NCBI RefSeq assembly: GCF_036099295.1
Contig: NZ_CP107976.1
Coordinates: 3,906,001 to 3,970,000 of the forward strand
Length of the DNA stretch: 64,000 nt
Direction of reading: 5' to 3'
DNA from: Streptomyces sp. NBC_00358
GTDB lineage: Bacteria; Actinomycetota; Actinomycetes; Streptomycetales; Streptomycetaceae
Part shown: piece by piece, positions 25,854 through 34,742 of the stretch
Layout: every line of letters starts with the position of its first letter
How positions within the stretch are numbered: position 1 is the stretch's first letter
Made by a program: the position numbers and the translations under genes
Notes under the pieces: generated by a model
The model's database searches: none
What the model saw: the letters and a program-made list of their open reading frames with translations, nothing else
Told to the model about the DNA's origin: nothing

Positions 25854-26834
25854 ATGAAGCTTCGCCGTGCCATGGCCACTGCGGCCGCGACGGCTGTCAT
25901 AGCACCGCTCGCGCTGCTGTCGGTCGCGCCGGCCGCGTTCGCGGAAGAGAGCCCGTCCCCGAGCGCGAGCGTGTCCGAGTCGGCGTCCGAGTCGCCGTCA
26001 CCCAGCGCGAGCGAGTCCGCCCCCGCGCCCTCCGAGTCGGCGTCCGCGTCCGCCTCCGCGTCGGAGTCGGCGTCCGCGAGCCAGTCCGCTCCGGCCCCGA
26101 GCGCCTCCGCGTCGGCGTCCGCCTCCGCGTCGGCGTCCGCGTCGGAGTCCCCGGAGCCCGAGCCCTCCGAGTGCTCGGACTCCAAGGTCCAGGTGTCCAT
26201 CAGCGGCCTGCCCGGCAAGATCGCGGCGGGCAGCGGCTGGCACAAGTTCTCCCTGAACGTCCTGAACAACTCCGACTCCACCCTGAGCGACCTCGGCTTC
26301 TTCGCCGGCGCGTCCTCCGACAAGGCGGGCGAGGACCTCTTCCAGAGCAAGAAGGTCCAGCTCCAGGCGTACAACCCGGACGACAAGGTCTGGGAGGACG
26401 TCGACTCCGAGGGTTACGCGGTCGGTTACGTCGGCTACACCGACGAGCTCAAGCCCGACTACGAGGTCGACATCCCGCTGCGCATCAACGTGAAGTCCAG
26501 CGCCCCGGTCGGGGCCGGCTTCTCCCTCGGCGCGAGCATCTACGGCGACTCCGACTCGGAGTGCACCGGCTACGGCGAGGTCGCGTACAAGTTCCAGATC
26601 GTCGCGTCCGGCACGGACACCGACGGCACCAAGCCGCAGGAAGGCGGCGAGGCACCGGTCTCGGACAAGCCTGCCGACAAGGGCAACACGCCGCAGGTCG
26701 ACGGCAGCCTCGCCGAGACGGGCTCCAGCTCCGCCCTGCCGATGATCGGCCTCGCCGGCGGTATCGCGGTGGTCGCCGGCGCCGGTGCGCTGATCGTCGT
26801 CCGCCGCCGCAAGTCCGGTGACGCCACCGCGTAA
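25854..26834 (+). CDS. LAETG sortase-anchored surface protein
   Basis: A 326-residue wall-anchored protein. The signal peptide (residues 1-29) ends in Ala-Phe-Ala. It is followed by about 75 residues of Ser/Ala/Glu/Pro repeat acting as a wall-spanning stalk, then a folded domain (about 105-255) with Cys residues at both ends. The C-terminus has a sorting signal: Leu-Ala-Glu-Thr-Gly at about 286, a hydrophobic helix and a basic tail. LAXTG is the motif used by Streptomyces class E sortases. No sortase gene is present here. The ATG at 25854 has GAGG 5 nt upstream; an ATG at 25800 would put 18 extra residues before the signal peptide. Confidence 0.9.
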   Translation: MKLRRAMATAAATAVIAPLALLSVAPAAFAEESPSPSASVSESASESPSPSASESAPAPSESASASASASESASASQSAPAPSASASASASASASASESPEPEPSECSDSKVQVSISGLPGKIAAGSGWHKFSLNVLNNSDSTLSDLGFFAGASSDKAGEDLFQSKKVQLQAYNPDDKVWEDVDSEGYAVGYVGYTDELKPDYEVDIPLRINVKSSAPVGAGFSLGASIYGDSDSECTGYGEVAYKFQIVASGTDTDGTKPQEGGEAPVSDKPADKGNTPQVDGSLAETGSSSALPMIGLAGGIAVVAGAGALIVVRRRKSGDATA

Positions 26835-26889
26835 CACGGGCACCGGCCTCGCGAGAGGCGCGGGAAACGACACGGAACAGCACGACGGC

Positions 26890-26923
26890 AAGGACCCGCG
26901 CTCGGAGGGGGGCGCGGGTCCTT
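26890..26923. terminator. Bidirectional terminator
   Basis: A perfect 12-bp stem (AAGGACCCGCGC/GCGCGGGTCCTT) with a 10-nt loop, between the surface-protein gene and the convergent GMC oxidoreductase gene. Confidence 0.88.
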
Positions 26924-26948
26924 CTCGCTGCCCGGGGAGGGCATTCGG

Positions 26949-28817
26949 CTACCGCTTCGGCGGTACCGTCGGCAGCCCCAGGAACGGCAGTCGCAGCGCG
27001 CCGAACGCGTCCGCGGGGACGGCGGGCCGCAGCGGCTCCACCGCCTTGAGGCGCTCGTACGCGGCTCCCGGCGCCGGACGCGGATCGGCCTCGCCCTTGT
27101 TGGGCCAGAACGACATGGCCCGCTCGGCCTGGGCCGTGATGGTGAGCGACGGGTTGACGCCGAGGTTCGCGGAGACGGCGGCGCCGTCGACGACCGAGAT
27201 GCCCGGGTGGCCGTGGAGCCGGTGGTACGGGTCGATGACACCCTCCTCCGCACCGGCGCCGATCGGGCAGCCGCCGAGGAAGTGCGCGGTGAGCGGGGTG
27301 CCCATCAGCTCACCGACATTGCTGCCCGCGAAGCCGTTGATCTCCTCCGCGAGGACGGAGGCGGCCCGTGAAGCGGCCTTGATCTGCTTGGGGTTGGGCG
27401 CACCGTGCCCCTGACGTGCCGTCAGGAGCCCCTTGCCCGCCCCCTTCGGCTTCAGGTACGTCGTCAGGGAGTTGTCGAGCGACTGCATGACAAGACCGAT
27501 GATGGTGCGTTCGGACCAGCGGCGGTTGGAGAGCGACCGGAGCACCAGCATCGGGTGCCGGGCCGCGTTGACGAGCCACCCCGCCACCCGCGACGAGCCC
27601 TCCGCGTAGGGGACTTGGAGGATGGACATGCCGCCCATCGCGTTGGAGCCCTTGCCGTAGCGGACGGGTTCGATGTGGGTGTTCTCGTCCGGGTGGATCG
27701 AGGACGTGATGGCCACGCCCTGGGTGAAGTCGGCCCTGGGCGTGCCGTGCGCCTTCCGGTAGCGGCGGTTGTCGGTCTGCGCGCCCACCAGCGCCTCGGA
27801 GTTGGTGCGGGTCAGCTCGCCCAGCCGCTTCGACAGGTACGGCAGTTGTCCGCCGGCCTTCATGCGGTGCAGCAGCGTCTGGGTGCCGTAGGTGCCGGCC
27901 GCGAGAACGACCCGGTGCGCCGTGAAGGTCCGCCCCTCCCCCTTGCGCCGCTCGTCCGTCGGGAGGGCCTGGACGGCGTACCCGCCCCGCGAGTCGTCGG
28001 TGACGGACACGACGGTCGTCATGGGATGGACGACGGCGCCCGCCTTCTCGGCAAGGTGCAGATAGTTCTCGTTGAGGGTGTTCTTGGCGCCGTGGCGGCA
28101 GCCGGTCATGCACTCGCCGCATTCCGTGCAGGCCTTGCGGGAGGGCCCCACGCCCCCGAAGTACGGGTCGGCGACCTCGTCGCCGGGCGCGGCCCCGGCC
28201 GCTCCGTCCGCGTCCTGCCCGTCGCCGAAGAAGACGCCCACGGGCGCCATGTGGAAGGTGTCGCCCACCCCCATCCGTTCCGCGGCGGCCTTGAGGTGCA
28301 CGTCCGACGGGGTCATGGTCGGGTTGAGCCGCACACCCAGCATGCGCCGGGCCTGGTCGTAGTACGGCTTCAACTCCCCTTCCCAGTCGGTGATGTCCTT
28401 CCACTGCGGGTCCTCGAAGAAGGGCTTCGGCGGTACGTAGAGGGTGTTGGCGTAGTTGAGGGAACCGCCGCCGACGCCCGCCCCCGCGAGCACCATCACG
28501 TTGCCCAGCAGATGGATGCGCTGGATGCCGTACATGCCGAGCCGCGGGGCCCAGAGGTAGTTCTTGAGGTCCCAGGAGTTCTTCGGGAGTGTCTCGCGGG
28601 TGAAGCGGCGGCCGGCTTCCAGGACACCCACGCGGTATCCCTTCTCCGTCAGCCGAAGGGCGGTGACGGAGCCGCCGAAGCCGGAACCGACGACGATGAC
28701 GTCGTAGTCGTACGTCCCCTCGGCCGTTCCCCCGGCCGTTCCGTCCGCCACTCCCTCGGCCGTTCCGTCGGCCGCTCCCTCGTCCGGCTGTTCCTGGACA
28801 GAGCTCTCCTGTGACAC
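26949..28817 (-). CDS. GMC-family FAD-dependent oxidoreductase (cholesterol-oxidase-like)
   Basis: A 622-residue flavoenzyme. The first about 35 residues are a Gly/Ala/Glu/Thr-rich low-complexity extension. The FAD-binding Rossmann motif (Val-Val-Gly-Ser-Gly-Phe-Gly-Gly-Ser) follows, then GMC signatures, an unusual Cys-Thr-Glu-Cys-Gly-Glu-Cys-Met-Thr-Gly-Cys cluster near residue 230, and a C-terminal His-Phe-Leu-Gly-Gly segment with Asp-Gly-Ala. The Cys cluster looks like a 4Fe-4S motif and occurs in the ChoD-like subgroup. It oxidises an alcohol or sterol-type substrate, not identified. The start is GTG 28817 with AGGAG about 8 nt upstream. It is probably co-transcribed with the dehydrogenase gene 86 nt upstream. 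Confidence 0.88.
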   Translation of the reverse strand: MSQESSVQEQPDEGAADGTAEGVADGTAGGTAEGTYDYDVIVVGSGFGGSVTALRLTEKGYRVGVLEAGRRFTRETLPKNSWDLKNYLWAPRLGMYGIQRIHLLGNVMVLAGAGVGGGSLNYANTLYVPPKPFFEDPQWKDITDWEGELKPYYDQARRMLGVRLNPTMTPSDVHLKAAAERMGVGDTFHMAPVGVFFGDGQDADGAAGAAPGDEVADPYFGGVGPSRKACTECGECMTGCRHGAKNTLNENYLHLAEKAGAVVHPMTTVVSVTDDSRGGYAVQALPTDERRKGEGRTFTAHRVVLAAGTYGTQTLLHRMKAGGQLPYLSKRLGELTRTNSEALVGAQTDNRRYRKAHGTPRADFTQGVAITSSIHPDENTHIEPVRYGKGSNAMGGMSILQVPYAEGSSRVAGWLVNAARHPMLVLRSLSNRRWSERTIIGLVMQSLDNSLTTYLKPKGAGKGLLTARQGHGAPNPKQIKAASRAASVLAEEINGFAGSNVGELMGTPLTAHFLGGCPIGAGAEEGVIDPYHRLHGHPGISVVDGAAVSANLGVNPSLTITAQAERAMSFWPNKGEADPRPAPGAAYERLKAVEPLRPAVPADAFGALRLPFLGLPTVPPKR

Positions 28818-28903
28818 GTGCCGCTCTCCTCATCGAGAACCGGTCGGGGACCGTGGGTCGGGGGATCGTTGCCGAGGACCCGCGAAGGGCCGTGGGTGAA
28901 CGG

Positions 28904-30766
28904 CTAGCGCAGCCGGAACACCTTCATGAGCTTCAGGCTCCGGCTCATGAACGCCGCGTACTTCTCGTCGTCCATGCCGAGGGACGGCGCCATCGGCAGC
29001 AGCCTCTGATGGGCGACCGTCTGCGCCTCGGTGTACTTGAGGATGCCCTCGGAGCCGTGCCTGCGGCCGAGGCCGGAGTCCTTCATGCCGCCCATGGGCG
29101 ACTGGACGCTGCCGTACGCGGGCGCGTACCCCTCGTTGACGTTCACCGTGCCGGTCCGCAGCCGCGCCGCGACCGCGCGACCGCGCCGCCCGTCCTTCGT
29201 CCAGACGGACGAGTTGAGGCCGTACGACGTGGAGTTGGCGAGTTCGACGACCTCGTCCTCGGTCTTGAACCGGTAGAGGGAGACGACCGGACCGAAGGTC
29301 TCCTCGGCGCAGACGGCCATCGGGGCCTCCACACCGTCGAGGATCGTGGGCTCGAAGAAGTACGGGCCGATGTCGGGCCGGGCGACACCGCCGGCGACGA
29401 CCCTGGCCCCCTTGGCCACCGCTTCCTCGACGTGCCGCGTCACGGTCTCCAGCTGCCGTTCCCCGACCAGCGACCCCATGTCGGCCCCGTACGCCAGGGA
29501 CGTGCCGAGGCGCATGGCCCTCGTCCGGGCGGCGAACCGCTCCGCGAAGGCGTCGGCGATCGACTCGTGGACGTACAACCGCTCGATGGAGATGCAGAGT
29601 TGGCCGGCGGAGGAGAAGCAGGCGCGGACGGCACCGGCGGCGGCCTTGTCGAGATCGGCGTCCTCCAGGACCACCATGGCGTTCTTGCCGCCGAGTTCGA
29701 GTGAGACCCCGACGAGGCGGGCGGCGGCGCCCTGGGCGACCTCGCGGCCGGTCCGGGTCGAGCCGGTGAAGGAGACGTAGTCGGCGTGCTTGACGACCTC
29801 CGGTCCGACGACTGGCCCGTCCCCGATGACGACCTGGAAGATCTCGGCGGGCAGCCCGGCCTCGATCAGGAGGTCACGCGCCCACAGGGCGGTGAGGCAC
29901 GTCTCGGTGTCGGGCTTCATGACGACCGCGTTGCCCGCGACGAAGGCGGGCAGCGCGTCGCCGACGGACAGCTCCAGCGGATAGTTCCAGGGCGCGATCT
30001 GCCCGACGACACCGCGCGGGTGCCGCAGCTCGGTGACCTTGGTGAGGGTCGGGACCGCGCCCGCGTGCCGCTTGGGACGCAGGTACGAGGGTGCCTTGCG
30101 TCCGTAGTGCCGGGCGGCGACCACGACCGCCTGGACCTCTTCGTGGGCGTGCAGCCGGGCCTTGCCGGTCTCCAGCTGGATGAGGTCCAGTACCTCGGCC
30201 TGCCGGGCGAGCACGAGGTCGTGGAAACGGAGCAGGACGGCGGCACGCTGCCGGACGGGGGTGGCCGCCCAGGCGACCTGGGCGGCACGGGCCCGCTCGA
30301 AGGCCTTCTCGACGTCCTCCGGGGTGGACTCGGGCACGTCGGCCAGCTTCTCGCCGGTGAACGGCGTGTGGTTCGCGGTCCGCCCGGACCCGGCCACACC
30401 CTTGGTGAGCTGCGCGACGAGCTCGGGGGTGACCACATCGGCGGCGGTACGGGCGCCGGCCGGGGCGGGAGCGAGGGGGTTGGTGCCGACGGCACCGGCC
30501 GTGGCGGCCCCGTCCACACCCACGGTGCCGTCCGCGGCGCTGTCGGAGCCCGCGGCCTCGGCGGTCGAGGCCGGACCGGCGGTTTCCGGGGCGGCGGCCG
30601 CTTCCGCGGCGCCGGACGTCTCCACGGCGGCGGCGGACGTCAGGTCCGTGGCGGTAGGCGCGGTCGTGTCGACCGCCGCGTCGGCACCGGCCGTCCCGTC
30701 GGTACCGGCCGTCTCGTCGGTACCGGTGTTTTCCGTGGCCTGCTCCGCGGCCTGCGAGTCCGTCAT
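28904..30766 (-). CDS. gabD: Succinate-semialdehyde dehydrogenase (NADP-type aldehyde dehydrogenase)
   Basis: A 620-residue aldehyde dehydrogenase, about 100 residues longer than usual. Residues 1-105 are an Ala/Thr/Asp/Gly-rich acidic low-complexity extension. The enzyme then begins with Val-Thr-Pro-Glu-Leu-Val. Catalytic residues are present: Glu in Leu-Glu-Leu-Gly-Gly-Lys-Asn and Cys in Ala-Gly-Gln-Leu-Cys-Ile-Ser, plus the Pro-Trp-Asn-Tyr-Pro motif. It oxidises succinic semialdehyde to succinate (GABA shunt or fatty acid routes). TACCCT ends 7 nt before the ATG (leaderless), which supports including the extension. Palindromic operators lie upstream. Confidence 0.85.
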   Translation of the reverse strand: MTDSQAAEQATENTGTDETAGTDGTAGADAAVDTTAPTATDLTSAAAVETSGAAEAAAAPETAGPASTAEAAGSDSAADGTVGVDGAATAGAVGTNPLAPAPAGARTAADVVTPELVAQLTKGVAGSGRTANHTPFTGEKLADVPESTPEDVEKAFERARAAQVAWAATPVRQRAAVLLRFHDLVLARQAEVLDLIQLETGKARLHAHEEVQAVVVAARHYGRKAPSYLRPKRHAGAVPTLTKVTELRHPRGVVGQIAPWNYPLELSVGDALPAFVAGNAVVMKPDTETCLTALWARDLLIEAGLPAEIFQVVIGDGPVVGPEVVKHADYVSFTGSTRTGREVAQGAAARLVGVSLELGGKNAMVVLEDADLDKAAAGAVRACFSSAGQLCISIERLYVHESIADAFAERFAARTRAMRLGTSLAYGADMGSLVGERQLETVTRHVEEAVAKGARVVAGGVARPDIGPYFFEPTILDGVEAPMAVCAEETFGPVVSLYRFKTEDEVVELANSTSYGLNSSVWTKDGRRGRAVAARLRTGTVNVNEGYAPAYGSVQSPMGGMKDSGLGRRHGSEGILKYTEAQTVAHQRLLPMAPSLGMDDEKYAAFMSRSLKLMKVFRLR

Positions 30767-30773
30767 GAGCCGC

Positions 30774-30812
30774 AGGGTATGCCCGCTCGCTCCCTTTGGG
30801 TACCCGTCGGTA
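30774..30812 (-). promoter_or_regulatory. Leaderless promoter of gabD with overlapping inverted repeat
   Basis: On the minus strand the -10 box TACCCT (30779-30774) ends 7 nt before the start codon. The expected -35 area overlaps a TACC-N4-GGTA inverted repeat (30801-30812), a possible repressor half of the upstream operator set. Confidence 0.45.
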
Positions 30813-30840
30813 ACGGCCTTTCACGGACTACTCACAAAGC

Positions 30841-30876
30841 GCCAGTGATCACTGGCAGCGAATACCCTGATCAGGG
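30841..30876. promoter_or_regulatory. Two perfect GATC-centred palindromes upstream of gabD
   Basis: GCCAGTGATCACTGGC (30841-30856) and CCCTGATCAGGG (30865-30876) are perfect palindromes centred 22 nt apart, about two helical turns. They lie 75-110 nt upstream of the gabD start. They look like binding sites for a dimeric regulator of the GntR or TetR type. No regulator gene is adjacent. Confidence 0.55.
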
Positions 30877-30985
30877 CGTTGTCGATCCGACGATCACCGG
30901 GGGATCGTTTCTCCGGTCACAGTCAGGTCACCGGGGACGAGAGAGCCGCCGCCCGCACGGCACCGGCCCGGCACCGGCCCGGCGG

Positions 30986-32872
30986 TCACCGCTCGCCGAT
31001 GTCCAGGTTCGCGATCGCCGCCTCGGCCACCGCGCGGCCCCGCGCGGTGAAGTCGCCCTTGCCCGGATAACTGATCGTGAGCTTGTACATGTCGCCGGCC
31101 TTCGACTTGTAGTAGAAGAGCCGGAGTTCGCGCGGGCGGGGATTCTGGCTGTCGGTGGTCGTGTACCTCACCGTGTTCTCGGCGGACTCCCCGCCGCGGT
31201 ACGTCGCCTTGGCGTCCGGGGCCGTCCTCGGCCCCGCGGGCATGGCCAGGGCGTACGCACCGCTCGCCTTGAAGTCACCGTCGTCCGCGTACATTTCGGC
31301 CCGCGCCGAGTCCTTGATCTCCTTGTTGGCGTCCTCGGACCTCCTGGCGAGGCTCAGCCCGATCGAGATGCTCCCGCTCCAGTCGGTGTACGTGACCCAG
31401 TGCCCCTTGTCCGAGCTCCGGTCCGGGGTCCCCTGCTGGTACTCGGCGGGCACCGCCAGCGTCGCCGCGACGTCCGCCACGTGCCGCTTCCGCCAGCCGT
31501 CCGGCAGCGGCCCGGCGAACGGGTCCGCGATCACCAGATACGCCCCCACCGCGGCCGCGGCGACCACGGCGGCGACCGCCGCCACCAGGCCGATCAGGGC
31601 CCGTCGGCCGAGGCGGAAACCCCCGGCCACGGGCTCTGCGGGTCCGTCCGGGTGCTCGATCCGCGTGACCCGGGTCGGTGCCGGGGCGGGCGGGCGCGCG
31701 GCCTCCTCCAGGAGGCGCCGGACCTCGGCCGCTCCGGGACGGTCCGACGGCTCCTTGCTGAGCAGGCCGTTGATCGCCTCCGCGAGCGGGACTCCCGCCG
31801 AAGCGGGCGCGGCCGGCGTGGTGTTGAGGACCGACTGGAGCGTGGCGGGCGTGTTGCTGCGCCGGAAGGGGGAGACTCCTTCGGTTGCGGCGTAGAGCAC
31901 CACGCCCAGCGACCAGAGGTCGGAGGCGGCACCGGCTCGCCGGCCCAACACCCTTTCCGGGGCTATGTATTCGGGCGAACCGACGAAGCCTCCGGTGTCC
32001 GTCAGACTGGTCTCGCCGTCGATCCGGGCGATCCCGAAATCGGTGAGAACGACGCGGTCGTGACGGCCGAGGAGCACGTTGTCGGGCTTGACGTCGCGGT
32101 GCAGGATCCCCGCCGCGTGCGCGGCCTCCAGGGCCCCGAGGATCTCCAGGCCGACGCGCGCGGCCTCGCGGACACCGAGCGTGCCCTCCTGGAGGGCGTC
32201 GCCGAGCGAGCGGCCCCGCACCAGCTCCATGACGATCCAGGGCTGTCCGTCCACGATCGCGACGTCGTGGACGCCGACCACGGCGGGGTGGTCGAGCCGG
32301 GCCGCCGCACGGGCCTCGCGCCGCATCCGTTCGTACGCGGTCGCCCGTTCGCGCTCGGGAAGATGGTCCGGGACGCGCGGTTCCTTGACGGCGACCTCGC
32401 GGTCCACGGTCTCGTCCTTGGCCCGCCACACCGTACCCATGCCGCCGTGCCCGAGTTTGGAGAGCAGGCGATAGCGCCCCGCGATGAGCCGGCCCGCCCC
32501 CGGTTCCGGCCCCCGTTCCCGCGACGGCTCCGGTGCGGGAGCCTCCGGCCGGTCCGGGACCGTGGGCGCGGGCGCGGCATACGGGTTGCCCGGGTACGGG
32601 ACGGGGGCCGGGGCTCCCGGCATCCGTCCCGGCACCGGAACTCCCGGCGAGCCCGCCGACACCGACACTCCCGGCGGCCCGCCCGGCACCGTGACCTCCG
32701 GCAGCCCGCCGGGCACCGTGACCTCCGGCAGCCCGCCCGGCGCCCCGGCCTCCGGTCGCCTGCCTTCCGCCGCGGCCTCCGACGGCCGGCTCCGCACCGC
32801 GGGTCTCGGTGGTTGCAGACTGAAACTCGTCGGCTCGTCGCCCCCGCGAGGGGCTCCCCCGTCGTCGCTCAT
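30986..32872 (-). CDS. Transmembrane Ser/Thr protein kinase (fifth of the tandem, promoter-distal)
   Basis: A 628-residue PknB-type kinase. Residues 1-125 are a Pro/Gly/Val-rich tail with a 9-residue repeat (Pro-Glu-Val-Thr-Val-Pro-Gly-Gly-Leu), encoded by 27-nt tandem DNA repeats near 32670-32760. The kinase domain (131-395) is complete: Gly-His-Gly-Gly-Met-Gly loop, Ala-Val-Lys lysine, HRD 258-260, DFG 278-280. One membrane helix lies at 425-449. The extracellular about 175 residues begin with Pro-Asp-Gly-Trp and share a pattern with the other kinases of the cluster. An AT-rich patch at 32955-32975, within the 165-nt gap to the next kinase, may hold its own promoter. Confidence 0.93.
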   Translation of the reverse strand: MSDDGGAPRGGDEPTSFSLQPPRPAVRSRPSEAAAEGRRPEAGAPGGLPEVTVPGGLPEVTVPGGPPGVSVSAGSPGVPVPGRMPGAPAPVPYPGNPYAAPAPTVPDRPEAPAPEPSRERGPEPGAGRLIAGRYRLLSKLGHGGMGTVWRAKDETVDREVAVKEPRVPDHLPERERATAYERMRREARAAARLDHPAVVGVHDVAIVDGQPWIVMELVRGRSLGDALQEGTLGVREAARVGLEILGALEAAHAAGILHRDVKPDNVLLGRHDRVVLTDFGIARIDGETSLTDTGGFVGSPEYIAPERVLGRRAGAASDLWSLGVVLYAATEGVSPFRRSNTPATLQSVLNTTPAAPASAGVPLAEAINGLLSKEPSDRPGAAEVRRLLEEAARPPAPAPTRVTRIEHPDGPAEPVAGGFRLGRRALIGLVAAVAAVVAAAAVGAYLVIADPFAGPLPDGWRKRHVADVAATLAVPAEYQQGTPDRSSDKGHWVTYTDWSGSISIGLSLARRSEDANKEIKDSARAEMYADDGDFKASGAYALAMPAGPRTAPDAKATYRGGESAENTVRYTTTDSQNPRPRELRLFYYKSKAGDMYKLTISYPGKGDFTARGRAVAEAAIANLDIGER

Positions 32873-33037
32873 GCGTCCATCTGTATCGCGGCGGCCCCGT
32901 CGCCATCCAGCCTCTTCGGCCGCCGGTCACAGAGCCGTGACGCCACCCATCCCTTATCTCCCGTTTATACGGTTAACGGACGCGGGGTTACGGGGTCCGA
33001 GGTTGCGGGATCCAGGGTTGTTGCGCGTTCGGCGGGG

Positions 33038-34681
33038 CTACGGGTTCGGCGGGGCCACGAACGTATCCACCGCCACGTCGAAGTACTCCTTCGCCTCCGT
33101 CACCCGTCCCACCGGGGCGGAGACCCAGACGTCGTACATCCGGCCGCCCTCCTCCCAGCACAGGTCGTAGGTGTGCCGGGCACCCTCCGCCGCGGTGAAG
33201 CCGTTCCAGGTGAACTCCCACAGGGCGGCGGAGTGTCCGCCGCGCGTCGTCCGGGCGACCGTGCCGTCGTGGTAGCCGGGGTTGTTGGAAGGCCCCGCGG
33301 CGTCCGCCCTGCGCATCACGCCGAGCGGACCGCCCGTCTCGGGGTCGGCGACCTTGATGCCGAGACGGAAGGTCTGCCCCGGCGACATGTAGAAGACCCG
33401 CTCCCCCTGCGGATCCCGCGTGAAGCCGACGGGCACGGCGAGGGAGAAGCCGTTCGGATCCGACGCGGTGCGATAGCCGGAGGGTGCCGTGCGGGCGGTG
33501 GCCGCCGAGGACTGCCGCCGGGTCACCGTGACCGTGGGACCGGCGTTCGTGGGCGGTGCCGAGAACGCGCCGGAGGCCGAGGACGACGTACTCGGGGTCC
33601 GTGACGTACGCGGCGGACTCGACGCGGCCGGTCCGCCGTGCCCGCCGCCGCCCACCAGGAGCGCGGCCGCGGACACCCCCGCACCGGCCAGCGCGGCGAC
33701 CAGCGCGGCGGCGACGAGGATGCTGCGCGTGGACTGCCGGGGCGGCTGGTCCGCCACGGTGGCCGACGAACCCGGCGGCGCGGGCGAGGGTCTGCGCAGG
33801 GGGATGTCCCGGCGCGTGGGCGAGTACGGGACCGCCAGCCGGGGCGTACGGCCGGTGTCGCGGAAGGCGCGCAGCATCCGCTCGGCCTCCGCCGCGTCGA
33901 GCCGCCGCTCCGGATCACGCTCCAGCAGGCCTCGTACGACGGGCAGCAGCGGCGCGGCCTGGGCCGGCGGACGGATCTCGTCGACGACGACCGCGTGCAG
34001 GATGCCGCCGAGCGAGTCGCGGCGGAAGGGGGACGCGCCGCTCAGCACCGTGCACAGCAGCGCGCCGAGCGACCACAGGTCGGACTCGGGGCCGGTCCGT
34101 GACCCGGCCATCCGCTCGGGCGCGGTGTACTCGGGTGAGCCGACGAACGCGCCGGTCTCGGTGAGCGTCGTCGAGCCCGCGACCTGGGCGATCCCGAAGT
34201 CGGTGAGCACGACGCGGTCGGTGCCCGCCTCGACGAGGACGTTGGCGGGCTTGAGGTCGCGGTGCAGGACACCCGCGTCGTGCGCGCGGCGCAGCGCGCC
34301 GAGCAGGTCGATGCCGATACGGGCGGCCTCACGCGCGTCGACCGGCCCGTTCGCCGAGATCCGTTCGGCGAGCGAACCGCCGTCGATCAACTCCATGACG
34401 ATGTACGGGCGTTCGTCGTCCTCGACGACGTCGTGGACGACGATGATGTGCGGGTGGTGCAGTTGGGCGACGGCCCGCGCCTCACGCAGGGTGCGGTCGC
34501 GCTGGAGCCGGGCCTCCTCGGCCGAGAGCGAGTCGTCGAGGACCAGCTCCTTCACCGCGACCCGGCGGCCGAGCAGTTGGTCGGTGGCACGCCACACGAC
34601 GCCCATGCCACCCCGGCCGATTCTCGCCTCCAGCCGGTAACGCCCCGCGATCACACGGACGTTCTCCCCCTCGGTCCCCAT
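33038..34681 (-). CDS. Transmembrane Ser/Thr protein kinase (fourth of the tandem)
   Basis: A 547-residue kinase. The catalytic domain fills residues 8-280 (Gly-Arg-Gly-Gly-Met-Gly loop, Ala-Val-Lys-Glu, HRD 140-142, DFG 161-163). A juxtamembrane linker is followed by one helix (about 318-343), a Ser/Thr-rich spacer and an extracellular domain of about 150 residues with Gly-Phe-Ser-Leu-Ala-Val-Pro and Trp-Glu-Phe-Thr-Trp motifs. The start ATG 34681 is preferred to a GTG six codons upstream because CATGAT ends 6 nt before it in the leaderless layout. By recalled gene order this and its neighbours correspond to the SCO4775-SCO4779 kinases of S. coelicolor, which include PkaI, linked there to spore-wall synthesis. 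Confidence 0.93.
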   Translation of the reverse strand: MGTEGENVRVIAGRYRLEARIGRGGMGVVWRATDQLLGRRVAVKELVLDDSLSAEEARLQRDRTLREARAVAQLHHPHIIVVHDVVEDDERPYIVMELIDGGSLAERISANGPVDAREAARIGIDLLGALRRAHDAGVLHRDLKPANVLVEAGTDRVVLTDFGIAQVAGSTTLTETGAFVGSPEYTAPERMAGSRTGPESDLWSLGALLCTVLSGASPFRRDSLGGILHAVVVDEIRPPAQAAPLLPVVRGLLERDPERRLDAAEAERMLRAFRDTGRTPRLAVPYSPTRRDIPLRRPSPAPPGSSATVADQPPRQSTRSILVAAALVAALAGAGVSAAALLVGGGGHGGPAASSPPRTSRTPSTSSSASGAFSAPPTNAGPTVTVTRRQSSAATARTAPSGYRTASDPNGFSLAVPVGFTRDPQGERVFYMSPGQTFRLGIKVADPETGGPLGVMRRADAAGPSNNPGYHDGTVARTTRGGHSAALWEFTWNGFTAAEGARHTYDLCWEEGGRMYDVWVSAPVGRVTEAKEYFDVAVDTFVAPPNP

Positions 34682-34742
34682 GGGCACATCATGCCCCACC
34701 GGACGGAGACCCTCCGGAGCACTGAGTCGGCAGTAGGCGTTA

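Noticed and set aside
29786..33604. A 1272-codon open frame on the plus strand, antisense to the dehydrogenase and first kinase genes
   Set aside because: It mirrors well-supported genes on the other strand. Its composition (Arg/Gly/Pro/Val-rich) and lack of a ribosome binding site are typical of GC-rich antisense frames.
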